The notes under the pieces: model-generated | Databases searched by the model: none | What the model was told of the DNA's origin: nothing | What the model saw: only the letters and a program-made list of their open reading frames with translations | Part shown: positions 5,704 through 14,806 of the stretch, piece by piece | Position numbering within the stretch: the stretch's first letter is position 1 | How the letters are laid out: each line of letters opens with the position of its first letter | Position numbers and translations under genes: made by a program | Assembly (NCBI GenBank): GCA_903859715.1 | Contig: CAIONS010000051.1 | Span: 1 to 64,000 of the forward strand | Source: an uncultured Opitutia bacterium | GTDB taxonomy: Bacteria; Verrucomicrobiota; Verrucomicrobiia; Opitutales; Opitutaceae | Direction of reading: 5' to 3' | Length of the DNA: 64,000 nt

Positions 5704-8508
5704 TCAACGCGCCGCGGCGAGCGCCGCGGGCTTGATGATCTCGGCGAGGGTGTCGCGCAGGGTGTGCAGGCGTGTGTCGTCGATGGTGCGGGTGGGCTCG
5801 GAGCTCTCGATGTAGAACGTGTCGATGGCGACGCCGCGCTCGGTGCCGATGCGGGCAAAGGTGATGTCGAAGCCGTGGTCGGAGATGGTCTTGGCCAGCC
5901 GGTACAGCAGGCCGATCTGGTCGCGGGCCTGGATCTCGACGATGGTTCGGGCCATCGAAAGCTCGTGGTAAACCTCGACGGTCGGTGGAAAGGACGTGTG
6001 CAGCCCCTCGCTCGTGGCGGCGAAGGGCCGGGAGGAGGCGACGCGCTTGGCCTGGGCGACGATGTCGGGGTACAGGTCCTTGTTGGCCACCAGGGCGGCC
6101 TCGATGTTCCGGGCGAAGGTTTCCTGCGCGGTCGCGTTCTGGACGACGCCGCGGTCGGGTTCGACGACGTAGAAGGTGTCGATGGCGATGTGGTCGGAAC
6201 GGGAGATGACCTTGGAGCCGAGGATGGAAAGGCCGGCGACGCTGAAGGCGCCCGCGAGCTTGTAGAAGAGGCCGGCGCGGTCCCACGTGACGACGTTGAC
6301 GACGGTGAGCGAGCGGTTGAGGTCGTCCTTCCACTCGATGACCGGCTTGAGCGAGCCGATGGTGTCGGCGTTGGCGATGGACTTGAGCAGCCGGTTCACC
6401 ATCTGGATATGCAGGGTGATCTCCTCCGCATCGGTCTGGATGAAATACCGTTCCGGGAGCAGGCTGAAATGGGCCGCGATTTCATCGGAGCTGATGCCGG
6501 GGATCTTGCGGGCGATGAGGTCCTGTTGGGTCATTTGCTTCTTCTTTTCGTAACTGGCGAGGATGCCCTCGCCAAGACTCAAGCGTTCGAGCGTGGCGCG
6601 ATAGAGGCTGGTGTGAAGGGTGTCCTTGTAACTGTTCCAGAGGCTGACCGCGGTCCCCCGGGCGTCGCAGAACGTATGGACGTAGAGGTTGCGAAGTTGC
6701 TCGGCGTTTCCGACGAGTTCGGCAAATGCAGCGGCAGTCTGGGGATCATCTACATCCCGCTTCTGCCAGAATCGTGCCATCGCGAGATGATTTTTGATTA
6801 CAAATGAAACGAGTTCCCGGCCCTCGGGGGAGACTCCCAGCCGCTCCATGATCGGCCCGGCCAGGCGGACCCCGCTCTCAGCGTGGCCCTGGATGCCCTG
6901 GGCCTTGCCGATGTCGTGGAGGAGGAGCGTAAGATAGAGCAGGGCCGGATCGGTGATCTCGTGGAGGGCCTCGCGGTACTTGAGGGTGATGGGCTCGGCG
7001 TTGGTGAAGATGAGGTCGAGCTGACGGATCGCGTTGAGCGTGTGCACATCGGCCGTGTAACGGTGGTAATATTCGTGCTGCACCAGGCAGGTGAGGGCAT
7101 CGAACTCCGGGATGAACAGCCCGAGCACACCCAGCTCGTGCATGAGCGAAAGCGTGGGATAAACGGCGCCGGCCTCGGACAGGATGGCGCGGAAACTGGC
7201 GATGGCATCGGGTGAGCGCCGGACCTCCGGGGTCATCAGCCCGGGCGCGGCCTGGCGGATCAGCGTGGCCAGGTGGAAGTCCGGCTGGCAGCCGAGTTGC
7301 TGGCAGTGGCGGAAGACGCGGATGAGCCGCGCGGGGTCGTCCGCGAAAACCGTGGGCTGCTGGGCGGCGAGTTCCCGGCCGCGCAGGACGAAGCCGTCGA
7401 GCCGCCGGCTGTGGCGGAAACGGGCGGCGAGGAGGCTCTCGCGCAACGAAATCGGCCCTCCCTGCGCATCGCGGCCGATCGTGAGGGCGAGCCGGCTCTC
7501 CACGACCTTGGAAATGCGGAAGATGGACTGGGCCGCCCGGTAATAGTCCTGCATGAAATGCTCCACGCGCGGGAGCAGGTCGACCTCCATGTAGCCGAGG
7601 TTCTGGGCGACGCGGGGCTGGAGATCAAGGTCGAGCAGATCGGTGGCGCGGCGGCTGAGGAAGTGCAGCTCGTTGCGGACGCGAAGCAGGAAATCGTAGG
7701 CGCGGTTGAATTCGCGCAGTTCCTCCGCGCGGAGATAGTTCTGGGTGACGAGTTCCTCGATGTTGGCGATGCCGAGCTTCACGCGGGCCATCCACACGGC
7801 GTTCTGGTAGTCGCGCAGGCTGCCCACGCCATTCTTCACGTCGGGTTCCTGGAGGAAAACCGTGTCACCATATTTTTCCCGCCGGCGGGCCTGGTCATCG
7901 AGCCGCGCGGCGATGTAGCCCTTGGGGTTCTCGGCCGTGGCGAAGGTCCGGTAGGCTTGGGCGAATGTCTCGTACAGTGCGGTCGATCCGGCGACGAGCC
8001 GCGCCTCCAGCATGGAGGTGAGGGTCTGGATGTCCCGCCGGGCCTCGAGGAAGACTTCGTCCACGTTGCGCGTCGAGTGGCCGACCTTGAGCCCGCTGTC
8101 CCAGAGCGGATAGAGGATTTCCTGGGAAAGATGCTCCAGCAGCGGCTTGATGAAAGCTGGCCGGGTCTTGGCGGGGAAGAGGAACATCACATCGACGTCG
8201 CTCAGCGGGCTGAGCTCGCGCCGGCCGTAGCCGCCCAAGGCGAGGAGCGATACCGGCGCAGGGAGTTTACCGTAGGTGCGCGTGTAGCTCGCGATGGCGT
8301 GGTCGAAGAGCTGCGTGAGCATCGTATCCATCATCGCCGCCCGCGCCTGCACGATGGCCAGTCCGGAGGCGCCTGCCTCATGCTGCCGCCGCAGCGCGGC
8401 ATCGCCGGCCTGGAGGTAAGCCTTGCAGGCCGCGAGCCGGTCGGCGACGGGGGCGTCATCGGCGAAACTCAGGGGTACAGGCTCGGACTGCAGGGTGGAG
8501 ACGGACAT
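5704..8508 (-). CDS. glnD: [Protein-PII] uridylyltransferase / uridylyl-removing enzyme
   Basis: 934 residues from ATG 8508 (MSVSTLQ); the track start at 8619 reads through a repeat arm. It is the bifunctional sensor of glutamine status that uridylylates and de-uridylylates PII. Domains in order are nucleotidyltransferase (ALGGYGRRELSPLSDVDVMF), a GlnD PII-uridylyltransferase linker, HD hydrolase (LLLHDIGKAQGIQGHAESG) and two C-terminal ACT domains (around RSLTVVNVVTWDRAGLFYKL and TIVEIQARDQIGLLYRL). Length fits the family. It is divergent from valS across an inverted-repeat element. The S23 element's right arm abuts its stop codon. Confidence 0.95.
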   Translation of the reverse strand: MSVSTLQSEPVPLSFADDAPVADRLAACKAYLQAGDAALRRQHEAGASGLAIVQARAAMMDTMLTQLFDHAIASYTRTYGKLPAPVSLLALGGYGRRELSPLSDVDVMFLFPAKTRPAFIKPLLEHLSQEILYPLWDSGLKVGHSTRNVDEVFLEARRDIQTLTSMLEARLVAGSTALYETFAQAYRTFATAENPKGYIAARLDDQARRREKYGDTVFLQEPDVKNGVGSLRDYQNAVWMARVKLGIANIEELVTQNYLRAEELREFNRAYDFLLRVRNELHFLSRRATDLLDLDLQPRVAQNLGYMEVDLLPRVEHFMQDYYRAAQSIFRISKVVESRLALTIGRDAQGGPISLRESLLAARFRHSRRLDGFVLRGRELAAQQPTVFADDPARLIRVFRHCQQLGCQPDFHLATLIRQAAPGLMTPEVRRSPDAIASFRAILSEAGAVYPTLSLMHELGVLGLFIPEFDALTCLVQHEYYHRYTADVHTLNAIRQLDLIFTNAEPITLKYREALHEITDPALLYLTLLLHDIGKAQGIQGHAESGVRLAGPIMERLGVSPEGRELVSFVIKNHLAMARFWQKRDVDDPQTAAAFAELVGNAEQLRNLYVHTFCDARGTAVSLWNSYKDTLHTSLYRATLERLSLGEGILASYEKKKQMTQQDLIARKIPGISSDEIAAHFSLLPERYFIQTDAEEITLHIQMVNRLLKSIANADTIGSLKPVIEWKDDLNRSLTVVNVVTWDRAGLFYKLAGAFSVAGLSILGSKVISRSDHIAIDTFYVVEPDRGVVQNATAQETFARNIEAALVANKDLYPDIVAQAKRVASSRPFAATSEGLHTSFPPTVEVYHELSMARTIVEIQARDQIGLLYRLAKTISDHGFDITFARIGTERGVAIDTFYIESSEPTRTIDDTRLHTLRDTLAEIIKPAALAAAR

Positions 8509-8555
8509 GAAGGCGTTCAGTGAAGGGAAAAGCGCCCGGCGGGCGAGGGGATTTG

Positions 8556-8737
8556 GGGAGATTTCGGATGGCGGATACCGGAAACCGGATAGTTCAGACG
8601 CCGAGCACTTCCGGTGCATAAGGGCTTATGGCGCGTGATCCCGGGATAATATAAACCCTCAGCCGCGCTCGTCGTCACTGCCGGTCTCTGGCTCCTCCGT
8701 CTATCCGGTTTCCGGTATCCGCCATCCGAAATCTCCC
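8556..8737. repeat. Inverted heptad element in the glnD-valS divergent spacer
   Basis: Perfect 37-nt inverted arms at 8556-8592 and 8701-8737 surround a 108-nt centre. The arms use the same NNNCGGA heptads as the copies at 5011 and 5121 (GGATGGC, GGATACC, GGAAACC, GGATAG). The centre holds no ORF that I can support. The element fills most of the spacer, so any glnD and valS promoters must lie within or beside it. Confidence 0.85.
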
Positions 8738-8806
8738 ATCCTCCTTCTCCCTTGCCTCGCACCCGGCTGGCGGGTTTTCTCGGCGGTTCCCGAATCAGCA
8801 TCGCCC

Positions 8807-11515
8807 ATGGCCGAGATCACCAAGAGCTACGAATCGCGCGACATCGAAAAAAAATGGTATGCCGCCTGGCTGCAGGCGAAGTGCTTCTCCGGCCGCGTGC
8901 AGGCCGGGCGCGAACCGTACAGCATCGTGATCCCGCCGCCGAATGTCACCGGCGTGCTGACGATGGGCCACGTGTTGAATAACACGATCCAGGACATCCT
9001 GATCCGCCGCGCCCGGCTGGAGGGCAAGTCCGCGCTCTGGCTGCCCGGCACCGACCACGCGGGGATCGCTACCCAAACCGTGGTAGAGCGCGAACTGCGC
9101 AAGCAGAAGCAGACGCGCCACGATTATGGCCGCGAGAAATTCGTCGAGAAAGTCTGGGCGTGGCGCCAGGAAAAAGGCGGCATCATTCTCGAGCAGCTGC
9201 GCCGGCTCGGCGCGTCCTGCGACTGGGATCGCACGGCGTTCACGATGGACCCGGCTTACTCGGAGCGCGTGCTGCATGTGTTCGTCGAGCTGTTCAACCG
9301 GGGCTTCATCTACCGCGGCAAGCGCATGGTGAACTGGTGCCCGGCCTCGCTCACGGCCTTGTCCGACGAAGAGGTGATCATGAAGCCGGTGAACGGCCTG
9401 ATCTACCGGGTCCGCTATGAATTGGTGGGCCAGCCGGGAACATTCATCGAGGTCAAGACGACGCGGCCCGAGACCATCCCGGGTGACGTGGCGATTGCGG
9501 TGCATCCCGATGACCCGCGCTATACGGCGCTCCTCGGGAAAAAAGTGCGCCGTCCGATCGGGCCCGCGGCGGAACTGCCGATCATCGCCGATTCCGCCGT
9601 CGACAAGGAATTCGGTTCCGGCGCGCTGAAAATCACGCCGGCGCATGACAAAACCGACTACGAGATCGGCCTCCGGCACAAGCTGCCGGTCATCGATGTG
9701 CTCAATCCCAATGGATCGTTGAACGATCTCGCCGGCCCCGAGCTGGCGGGGATGGATCGTTTTGCCGGGCGCAAGAAAGCCGCCGAGCTGCTGAAGGCCG
9801 CGGGTGCGCTCGTGGCGGAGGAACCTTATTCAAACAGCGTCGGCTATTCCGAGCGGGCCGATGTGCCGATCGAGCCGCGCCTGACCGAGCAGTGGTGGCT
9901 GCGTTATCCGAAGATTGAGGAAGCCAAGGCCGCGGTACGCGACGGCCATATCAAGTTTTACCCGGAGCGGTGGTCGAAGGTCTACCTGCACTGGCTCGAG
10001 AACATCCAGGACTGGTGCATCAGCCGCCAGCTGTGGTGGGGTCACCGGATTCCGGTGTGGTACCGCAAGGACGCCGACCGCAGTGATCCGCAGAACTGGC
10101 ATGTTTCCGTCGCCGGCCCGGCCGATCCGCAGAATTGGGAGCAGGAGGAGGATGTGCTCGACACGTGGGCGTCGTCCTGGCTCTGGCCGTTCGCGACGCT
10201 CGGCTGGCCCGACAAGGCGGAGATGGAAAAGGCTGGCTTCGATTATTTCTACCCGACTTCCACCCTGGTGACCGGGCCCGACATCATCTTCTTCTGGGTG
10301 GCCCGGATGATCATGGCCGGGCTGGAGTTCGTGCGGCCGGGCGAGCCGATGGAGCGGCGGATTCCGTTCAAGAACGTTTATTTCACCGGCATTATCCGCG
10401 ACCAGCAGGGTCGCAAGATGTCGAAGTCGCTCGGCAATTCACCCGACCCGCTCGACCTGATCGACACCTACGGCGCCGACGGCCTCCGCTTCGGCATCAT
10501 CTCGATCGCGCCGCAGGGTCAGGACATCCGCTTCCAGGAGGACCGGATCGAGAGCGGCAAGAATTTCTGCAACAAGCTCTGGAACGCCTCGCGCTTCCGC
10601 CAGATGAGCGGCGAGGCGGGCGACAACTCCTCGCTCGCCGCCATCGCGGCGCGGCTCGATGCGGCGAAGTTCGACGCCGACGACCACGCGATCCTTGACC
10701 GGCTGTTCTCCACGACGCGCGAGGTGGACCGCTGCTTTGCGGAGTTCGAGTTCAGCGCGGCGGTCCAGGCGCTCTACGGATTTTTCTGGAACGATTTCTG
10801 CGACTGGTACGTAGAGGTCTCGAAATCGAAACTGCAGTCGCCGGACACGAAGGCCAACTGCCTCGCGATCCAGGACCTCGTGCTGCGGCAGACGCTGCTG
10901 CTGCTGCATCCGGTCATCCCGTTCATCACGGAGGAACTCTGGCAGCTCCTCGGCTACGGTGCCCCCGGCACGTTCATCGAGGATGCCCACCTGGAAAACG
11001 CCTCGCAGCTGGCGTCGGCGTCCCTGCTGCACGGGCTGACGCTGGACCACGCGCAGATTGCCGCGGTGCAGAGTCTCAAGGCGTTCGTCTCGCAGGCACG
11101 GGCCCTGAAGGCCGAGCACAATCTCGCCAGCCGGCGCGACGTGAAATTTTTCGCCATCGCGGGTGACCGCGAATGGGCCGTGCTGTCGGCCAATCTGGCC
11201 AAGGTGGCCCGCCTGATCGGCGCGGCCGAGCTCGTGCGCCGCGAGGTTGTCGAAGGCGCCCCGGCTGTGGTGACGGCCCTCGGGACGCTCTATCTCGACC
11301 TCGTCAGCACGGTGGATGCCGGCGCGGAGAAGATCCGCCTCGCGAAGGAACTCGAGGCCATGGCGAAGCACATCGCGGGCACTGAAGCGCGCCTGTCGAA
11401 CGAGGCCTTTGTCAGCAAGGCTCCGCCCGCCGTGCTGGAAGGCGCGCGGAAGCAGCTGGCCGATCAGAAAGCCAAGCGGGCGGAGCTGGAGCGCTTGCTG
11501 AAATCACTTGGGTAG
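8807..11515 (+). CDS. valS: Valine--tRNA ligase
   Basis: 902 residues. Class I synthetase charging tRNA-Val, with an editing domain to remove mischarged threonine. Visible features are the HIGH-region PPPNVTGVLTMGH (TMGH form), the editing domain around TTRPETIPGDVAIAVHPDD, KMSKS in GRKMSKSLGNSPDPLDLID, the anticodon-binding domain, and the C-terminal coiled-coil arm ending LADQKAKRAELERLLKSLG. The start ATG 8807 gives MAEITKSYESRDIEKKWY, normal for the family. A palindromic repeat follows downstream. Confidence 0.97.
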   Translation: MAEITKSYESRDIEKKWYAAWLQAKCFSGRVQAGREPYSIVIPPPNVTGVLTMGHVLNNTIQDILIRRARLEGKSALWLPGTDHAGIATQTVVERELRKQKQTRHDYGREKFVEKVWAWRQEKGGIILEQLRRLGASCDWDRTAFTMDPAYSERVLHVFVELFNRGFIYRGKRMVNWCPASLTALSDEEVIMKPVNGLIYRVRYELVGQPGTFIEVKTTRPETIPGDVAIAVHPDDPRYTALLGKKVRRPIGPAAELPIIADSAVDKEFGSGALKITPAHDKTDYEIGLRHKLPVIDVLNPNGSLNDLAGPELAGMDRFAGRKKAAELLKAAGALVAEEPYSNSVGYSERADVPIEPRLTEQWWLRYPKIEEAKAAVRDGHIKFYPERWSKVYLHWLENIQDWCISRQLWWGHRIPVWYRKDADRSDPQNWHVSVAGPADPQNWEQEEDVLDTWASSWLWPFATLGWPDKAEMEKAGFDYFYPTSTLVTGPDIIFFWVARMIMAGLEFVRPGEPMERRIPFKNVYFTGIIRDQQGRKMSKSLGNSPDPLDLIDTYGADGLRFGIISIAPQGQDIRFQEDRIESGKNFCNKLWNASRFRQMSGEAGDNSSLAAIAARLDAAKFDADDHAILDRLFSTTREVDRCFAEFEFSAAVQALYGFFWNDFCDWYVEVSKSKLQSPDTKANCLAIQDLVLRQTLLLLHPVIPFITEELWQLLGYGAPGTFIEDAHLENASQLASASLLHGLTLDHAQIAAVQSLKAFVSQARALKAEHNLASRRDVKFFAIAGDREWAVLSANLAKVARLIGAAELVRREVVEGAPAVVTALGTLYLDLVSTVDAGAEKIRLAKELEAMAKHIAGTEARLSNEAFVSKAPPAVLEGARKQLADQKAKRAELERLLKSLG

Positions 11516-11548
11516 CGCAGGCCTGTGGCCTGCCGGTTATACATTCGT

Positions 11549-11623
11549 GGTAGGGCGGGACCGCTGGGCCCGCCGTCGGGCATTTTCTGACAAACACGGC
11601 GCGCCCAGCGGTCGCGCCCTACC
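11549..11623. repeat. Inverted repeat related to the TAGGGCGGG family
   Basis: GGTAGGGCGGGACCGCTGGGC (11549-11569) pairs with a near-exact inverted copy at 11601-11623. It lies between valS and the FMN reductase gene, both on the plus strand. It shares the TAGGGCGGG core with the palindromes at 3050 and 24646. Confidence 0.75.
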
Positions 11624-11688
11624 TCAATTCAACTCGAAGCTGATCAAGGGGTACTTGCTGAAATCAGGAGCTTGGGTTCTGCTGCGGC

Positions 11689-12255
11689 ATGGCCAACCCG
11701 ATCCGCATCCTCGCTTTTTCCGGCAGCGCTCGCCGGGAGTCCCTGAATCGGAAGCTGCTCGCCGTCGCGGTGGGCGCGGTGCGCGAGGCCGGCGTCGAGG
11801 TCACGCTGCTCGACCTCAATGAGGTGTCGCTGCCGCTTTATCATGGTGATCTGGAGGACGCGGAAGGCCTGCCGGCCAACGCCGTCAAGATCATCGACCT
11901 CATCACCTCGCATCAGGGCCTGCTTGTGGCGTCGCCCGAGTACAACTCGATGATCACGCCTTTGCTCAAGAACACCATCGACTGGTGCAGCCGCGCCGAC
12001 ATGAACCCGTTCACCGGCAAGGTGGCGGCCGTGGTGTCAGCCTCGCCCGGCATGCTGGGTGGGGTGCGCTCGATGCAGCTGGCCAAGCAACTGTTGCTGC
12101 ACCTCGGCTGCCATGTGGTGCCCGCGCAGTGCATCCTGCCGAAGGCGCACGAGGCCTTCGACGAAAAAGGGGCGCTCAAGGAGCCGCGCACGCAGAAATC
12201 CGTGCAGACGCTGGCGGCGGACCTGGTGCGGACGACGAGACTGCTGGCTCCTTAA
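11689..12255 (+). CDS. NADPH-dependent FMN reductase family protein
   Basis: 188-residue flavodoxin-fold oxidoreductase. The FMN phosphate-binding loop is FSGSARRESLNRKL near the N-terminus, and the flavin-side motif is SPEYNSMITPLLKNTIDWCSR. Family members reduce FMN, quinones or azo compounds with NADPH; the substrate cannot be told here. It stands between valS and gmd with repeat-filled spacers on both sides and is probably monocistronic. Confidence 0.85.
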   Translation: MANPIRILAFSGSARRESLNRKLLAVAVGAVREAGVEVTLLDLNEVSLPLYHGDLEDAEGLPANAVKIIDLITSHQGLLVASPEYNSMITPLLKNTIDWCSRADMNPFTGKVAAVVSASPGMLGGVRSMQLAKQLLLHLGCHVVPAQCILPKAHEAFDEKGALKEPRTQKSVQTLAADLVRTTRLLAP

Positions 12256-12283
12256 GAGGGCGGGCCGGTATTCGGCGCCGGTC

Positions 12284-12490
12284 GCCAGTAGCAGCCGACG
12301 TGAGGAGGCTGGGTCCGATGTCGGACGAGGCGAACGTCCAACATTCAACGCTGAACATCGAACGTTGAAGTCCGGAGGGGAGCCGAAGGCCGCGGGTCAA
12401 ACTTCGAGGTTGGACGTTCGAAGTTGAGCGTTCGATGTTCGCCCGATTCGGGGCGCGACGGACAGCCTCCTCACGTCGGCTGCTACTGGC
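12284..12490. repeat. Nested inverted-repeat element (28-nt perfect outer arms, heptad inner arms)
   Basis: Outer arms 12284-12311 and 12463-12490 are a perfect 28-nt inverted pair containing GTAGCAGCCGACGTGAGG. Inside are two heptad arrays, 12331-12370 (CGAACGT, CCAACAT, TCAACGC, TGAACAT) and 12404-12440 in the opposite orientation with a different heptad order. An inverted copy of the two inner arrays occurs at 30661-30772. The element accounts for most of the roughly 300-bp spacer before gmd. Confidence 0.85.
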
Positions 12491-12558
12491 CGGAGATGCG
12501 TCGTCAGGCCCGCCTGCGGGCTTGCCCGGGCGCAGTGCGGGCCTAGCGTTTGGCTCTC

Positions 12559-13593
12559 ATGAAGAAAGCGCTCATCACCGGGATCACGGGCCAGGATGGT
12601 TCGTACCTTGCCGAGTTCCTGCTGGCCAAAGGCTACGAGGTCCACGGGGTCATCCGCCGCGCTTCCACCTTCAACACGAGCCGGATCGATCACCTTTACC
12701 GCGACCCGCACGTCAACAACGTGAAGCTGCACCTGCACTACGGCGATCTGGCTGACTCGGTGCAGATGGTGAAACTGCTCTATCAGCTCCAGCCCGACGA
12801 AGTCTACAACCTCGGCGCGCAATCGCACGTGCGGGTGTCGTTCGACATCCCGGAATACACCGGCGACGTCGACGGCCTGGGTGCGCAGCGCATCCTCGAG
12901 GCGATCCGCGAGGCGGGCCTCGTGAAGAAGTGCCGTTATTACCAGGCCTCGTCGTCCGAGATGTTCGGCAAGGTGCAGCAGGTGCCGCAGACTGAGACGA
13001 CGCCGTTCTGGCCGCGCTCGCCCTACGGCTGCGCGAAGGTCTATGCCCACTGGCTGACCGTGAACTACCGGGAGAGTTACAAGCTCCACGCGTCGAGCGG
13101 GATCTTGTTCAACCACGAGAGCCCGCGGCGCGGCGAGACGTTCGTCACCCGCAAGATCACCCGCGCCGCGACCCGCATCAAGCTGGGCCTGCAGGACTCG
13201 ATCTACCTCGGCAACCTCGACGCCCAGCGCGACTGGGGCTACGCCAAGGAGTACGTCGAGATGATGTGGCTCATGCTGCAGCAGGACAATCCCGACGACT
13301 ATGTGGTCGCGACCAACGAGACGCACAGCGTGAAGGAATTCTGCCAGGAGGCCTTCGGTTTGATCGGCCTCGATTGGCAGAAGTATGTCAAGTATGACGA
13401 GCGCTACGAGCGTCCCGCGGAGGTTGAGCTGCTGATCGGCAACCCCGCCAAGGCCCGTGAGAAACTGGGCTGGGAACCCAAGGTACGCTTCAAGGAGCTG
13501 GTGAAGATCATGGTCGAGCACGACCTCGAGTTGGCCAAGCGCGAGGCGCAGATCGCGCAACTGCCGGGTCCCTCCAAAGCCCCCTTTGCCTGA
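12559..13593 (+). CDS. gmd: GDP-mannose 4,6-dehydratase
   Basis: 344 residues from ATG 12559 ([20 protein letters not shown]); the TTG at 12550 is not needed. This NAD(P)-dependent SDR enzyme converts GDP-mannose to GDP-4-keto-6-deoxymannose, the first step to GDP-L-fucose. Seen are the glycine-rich nucleotide motif GITGQDGSY, an SSSEMFG active-site segment and the catalytic YGCAK. The next gene, fcl, performs the following two steps, so the pair makes activated fucose for surface polysaccharide. Confidence 0.97.
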   Translation: MKKALITGITGQDGSYLAEFLLAKGYEVHGVIRRASTFNTSRIDHLYRDPHVNNVKLHLHYGDLADSVQMVKLLYQLQPDEVYNLGAQSHVRVSFDIPEYTGDVDGLGAQRILEAIREAGLVKKCRYYQASSSEMFGKVQQVPQTETTPFWPRSPYGCAKVYAHWLTVNYRESYKLHASSGILFNHESPRRGETFVTRKITRAATRIKLGLQDSIYLGNLDAQRDWGYAKEYVEMMWLMLQQDNPDDYVVATNETHSVKEFCQEAFGLIGLDWQKYVKYDERYERPAEVELLIGNPAKAREKLGWEPKVRFKELVKIMVEHDLELAKREAQIAQLPGPSKAPFA

Positions 13594-13715
13594 TGATTGG
13601 CCGCAAAAAGGCACAAGGGCTCCAAGGTTGTGAATCGACTCTCCCGCGCGCCCATAGGCGCAATGGAGACGCTGCCGTAGCCTCTGCGACCTTGTGCCTC
13701 TTCGTGGCCATCATC
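13592..13715. repeat. Inverted heptad element between gmd and fcl (AGGCACAAGG type)
   Basis: Left arm 13592-13627 and right arm 13682-13715 share GATGAT, GGCC and AGGCACAAGG in inverted order and form an imperfect long hairpin. The element starts at the gmd stop codon and ends 11 nt before the fcl start. A related CACGAAG/GGCACAAAG array occurs at 50800-51026. Confidence 0.75.
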
Positions 13716-13726
13716 GGATTGCTCGC

Positions 13727-14662
13727 ATGAAGCTCTTTATCGCAGGTCACCAAGGCATGGTTGGGGCGGCATTGATGCGGCGCTTGGCCCATGAGTCGGG
13801 CATCATGCTGCTCACACGTTCCCGTCAGGAACTCGACCTGACTTCGCAGGCGGCGGTGGAGGCATTTTATGCGGCGGAAAAGCCGGATACCGCCATTATT
13901 GCCGCGGCCAAGGTCGGAGGAATCCATGCGAACAGCACGTATCCGGCCGAGTTTCTCCATACGAACCTCGCCATTGCCGCGAACACGATCCACGGCGCCT
14001 ACCGGCATGGCGTGAAGCGGCTGCTCTTCCTCGGCAGCTCGTGCATTTATCCGAAGCTCGCGCCGCAGCCGCTGGCGGAGGACAGCCTGCTCGCCGGTCC
14101 GCTGGAGCCGACCAACGAGGCTTATGCGATCGCGAAAATCACCGGGCTCAAGCTCGCGCAATACTACCGCCAGCAATACGGTGTGCTGTTTCATTCGGCC
14201 ATGCCGACCAATCTCTACGGGCCGGGGGACAATTACGATCTGCAGAACTCGCATGTGCTGCCCGCGTTGATCCGCAAATTTCACGAGGCGAAGGCGGCTG
14301 GCGGGACCGAGGTCACGGCCTGGGGCACGGGCACGCCGCGCCGGGAATTCCTTCACGTCGACGATCTGGCCGACGCCTGTGCGTTTCTCCTGCGGCAGGA
14401 GAATCCGCCCGATTGGATCAACGTCGGCACGGGCACGGATGTGACCATCAAGGAACTGACCGAGACTGTCGCCGCCGTCACGGGCTTCACGGGGCGCATC
14501 GTCTGGGATGAGTCGAAGCCCGACGGCACGCCGCGAAAGCTGATGGATGTTTCGCGCCTGGCGGCCTTGGGCTGGAAGGCGCGGACGAGTCTGCGCGACG
14601 GGGTCGCAAAAACTTACGCGAGTTTCCTCGCGGAAAAAGCGGCCGGCACCTTGCGTAGCTGA
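13727..14662 (+). CDS. fcl: GDP-L-fucose synthase (GDP-4-keto-6-deoxymannose 3,5-epimerase/4-reductase)
   Basis: 311 residues from ATG 13727; the track start at 13694 lies in the repeat. SDR-fold enzyme using NADPH to epimerise and reduce the Gmd product to GDP-L-fucose. Motifs seen are the nucleotide loop [18 protein letters not shown], catalytic [14 protein letters not shown], and the C-terminal [13 protein letters not shown] typical of Fcl/WcaG. It is downstream of gmd in the same direction, separated by a hairpin element. Confidence 0.96.
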   Translation: MKLFIAGHQGMVGAALMRRLAHESGIMLLTRSRQELDLTSQAAVEAFYAAEKPDTAIIAAAKVGGIHANSTYPAEFLHTNLAIAANTIHGAYRHGVKRLLFLGSSCIYPKLAPQPLAEDSLLAGPLEPTNEAYAIAKITGLKLAQYYRQQYGVLFHSAMPTNLYGPGDNYDLQNSHVLPALIRKFHEAKAAGGTEVTAWGTGTPRREFLHVDDLADACAFLLRQENPPDWINVGTGTDVTIKELTETVAAVTGFTGRIVWDESKPDGTPRKLMDVSRLAALGWKARTSLRDGVAKTYASFLAEKAAGTLRS

Positions 14663-14704
14663 AGATGAAGCCGATCCCGATACTCACTCCTTTTCTGTCG
14701 GGCA

Positions 14705-14773
14705 GGTGGGCCGGGCGCACCGCGCGCGGTGCGGGGTGTACGGCCTGCCGGGCGGCGGAGCGCCCGGCCCACC
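14705..14773. repeat. Intergenic inverted repeat upstream of tatC
   Basis: Perfect 14-nt arms GGTGGGCCGGGCGC (14705-14718) and its complement (14760-14773) surround a GC-rich centre with further short palindromes. It sits between fcl and tatC and resembles the other GC-rich palindromes in composition, but has its own sequence. Confidence 0.7.
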
Positions 14774-14806
14774 GTCAGTGATATCATAGCCATGTCTAAC
14801 TGACCG

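Noticed and set aside
7273-8523. Plus-strand ORF (416 aa) antisense to glnD
   Set aside because: No motif; glnD on the other strand has complete conserved domains.
12284-12490. CRISPR array, suggested by short repeated units
   Set aside because: Units are 7 nt without spacers of constant length, arms are inverted, and no cas genes occur.
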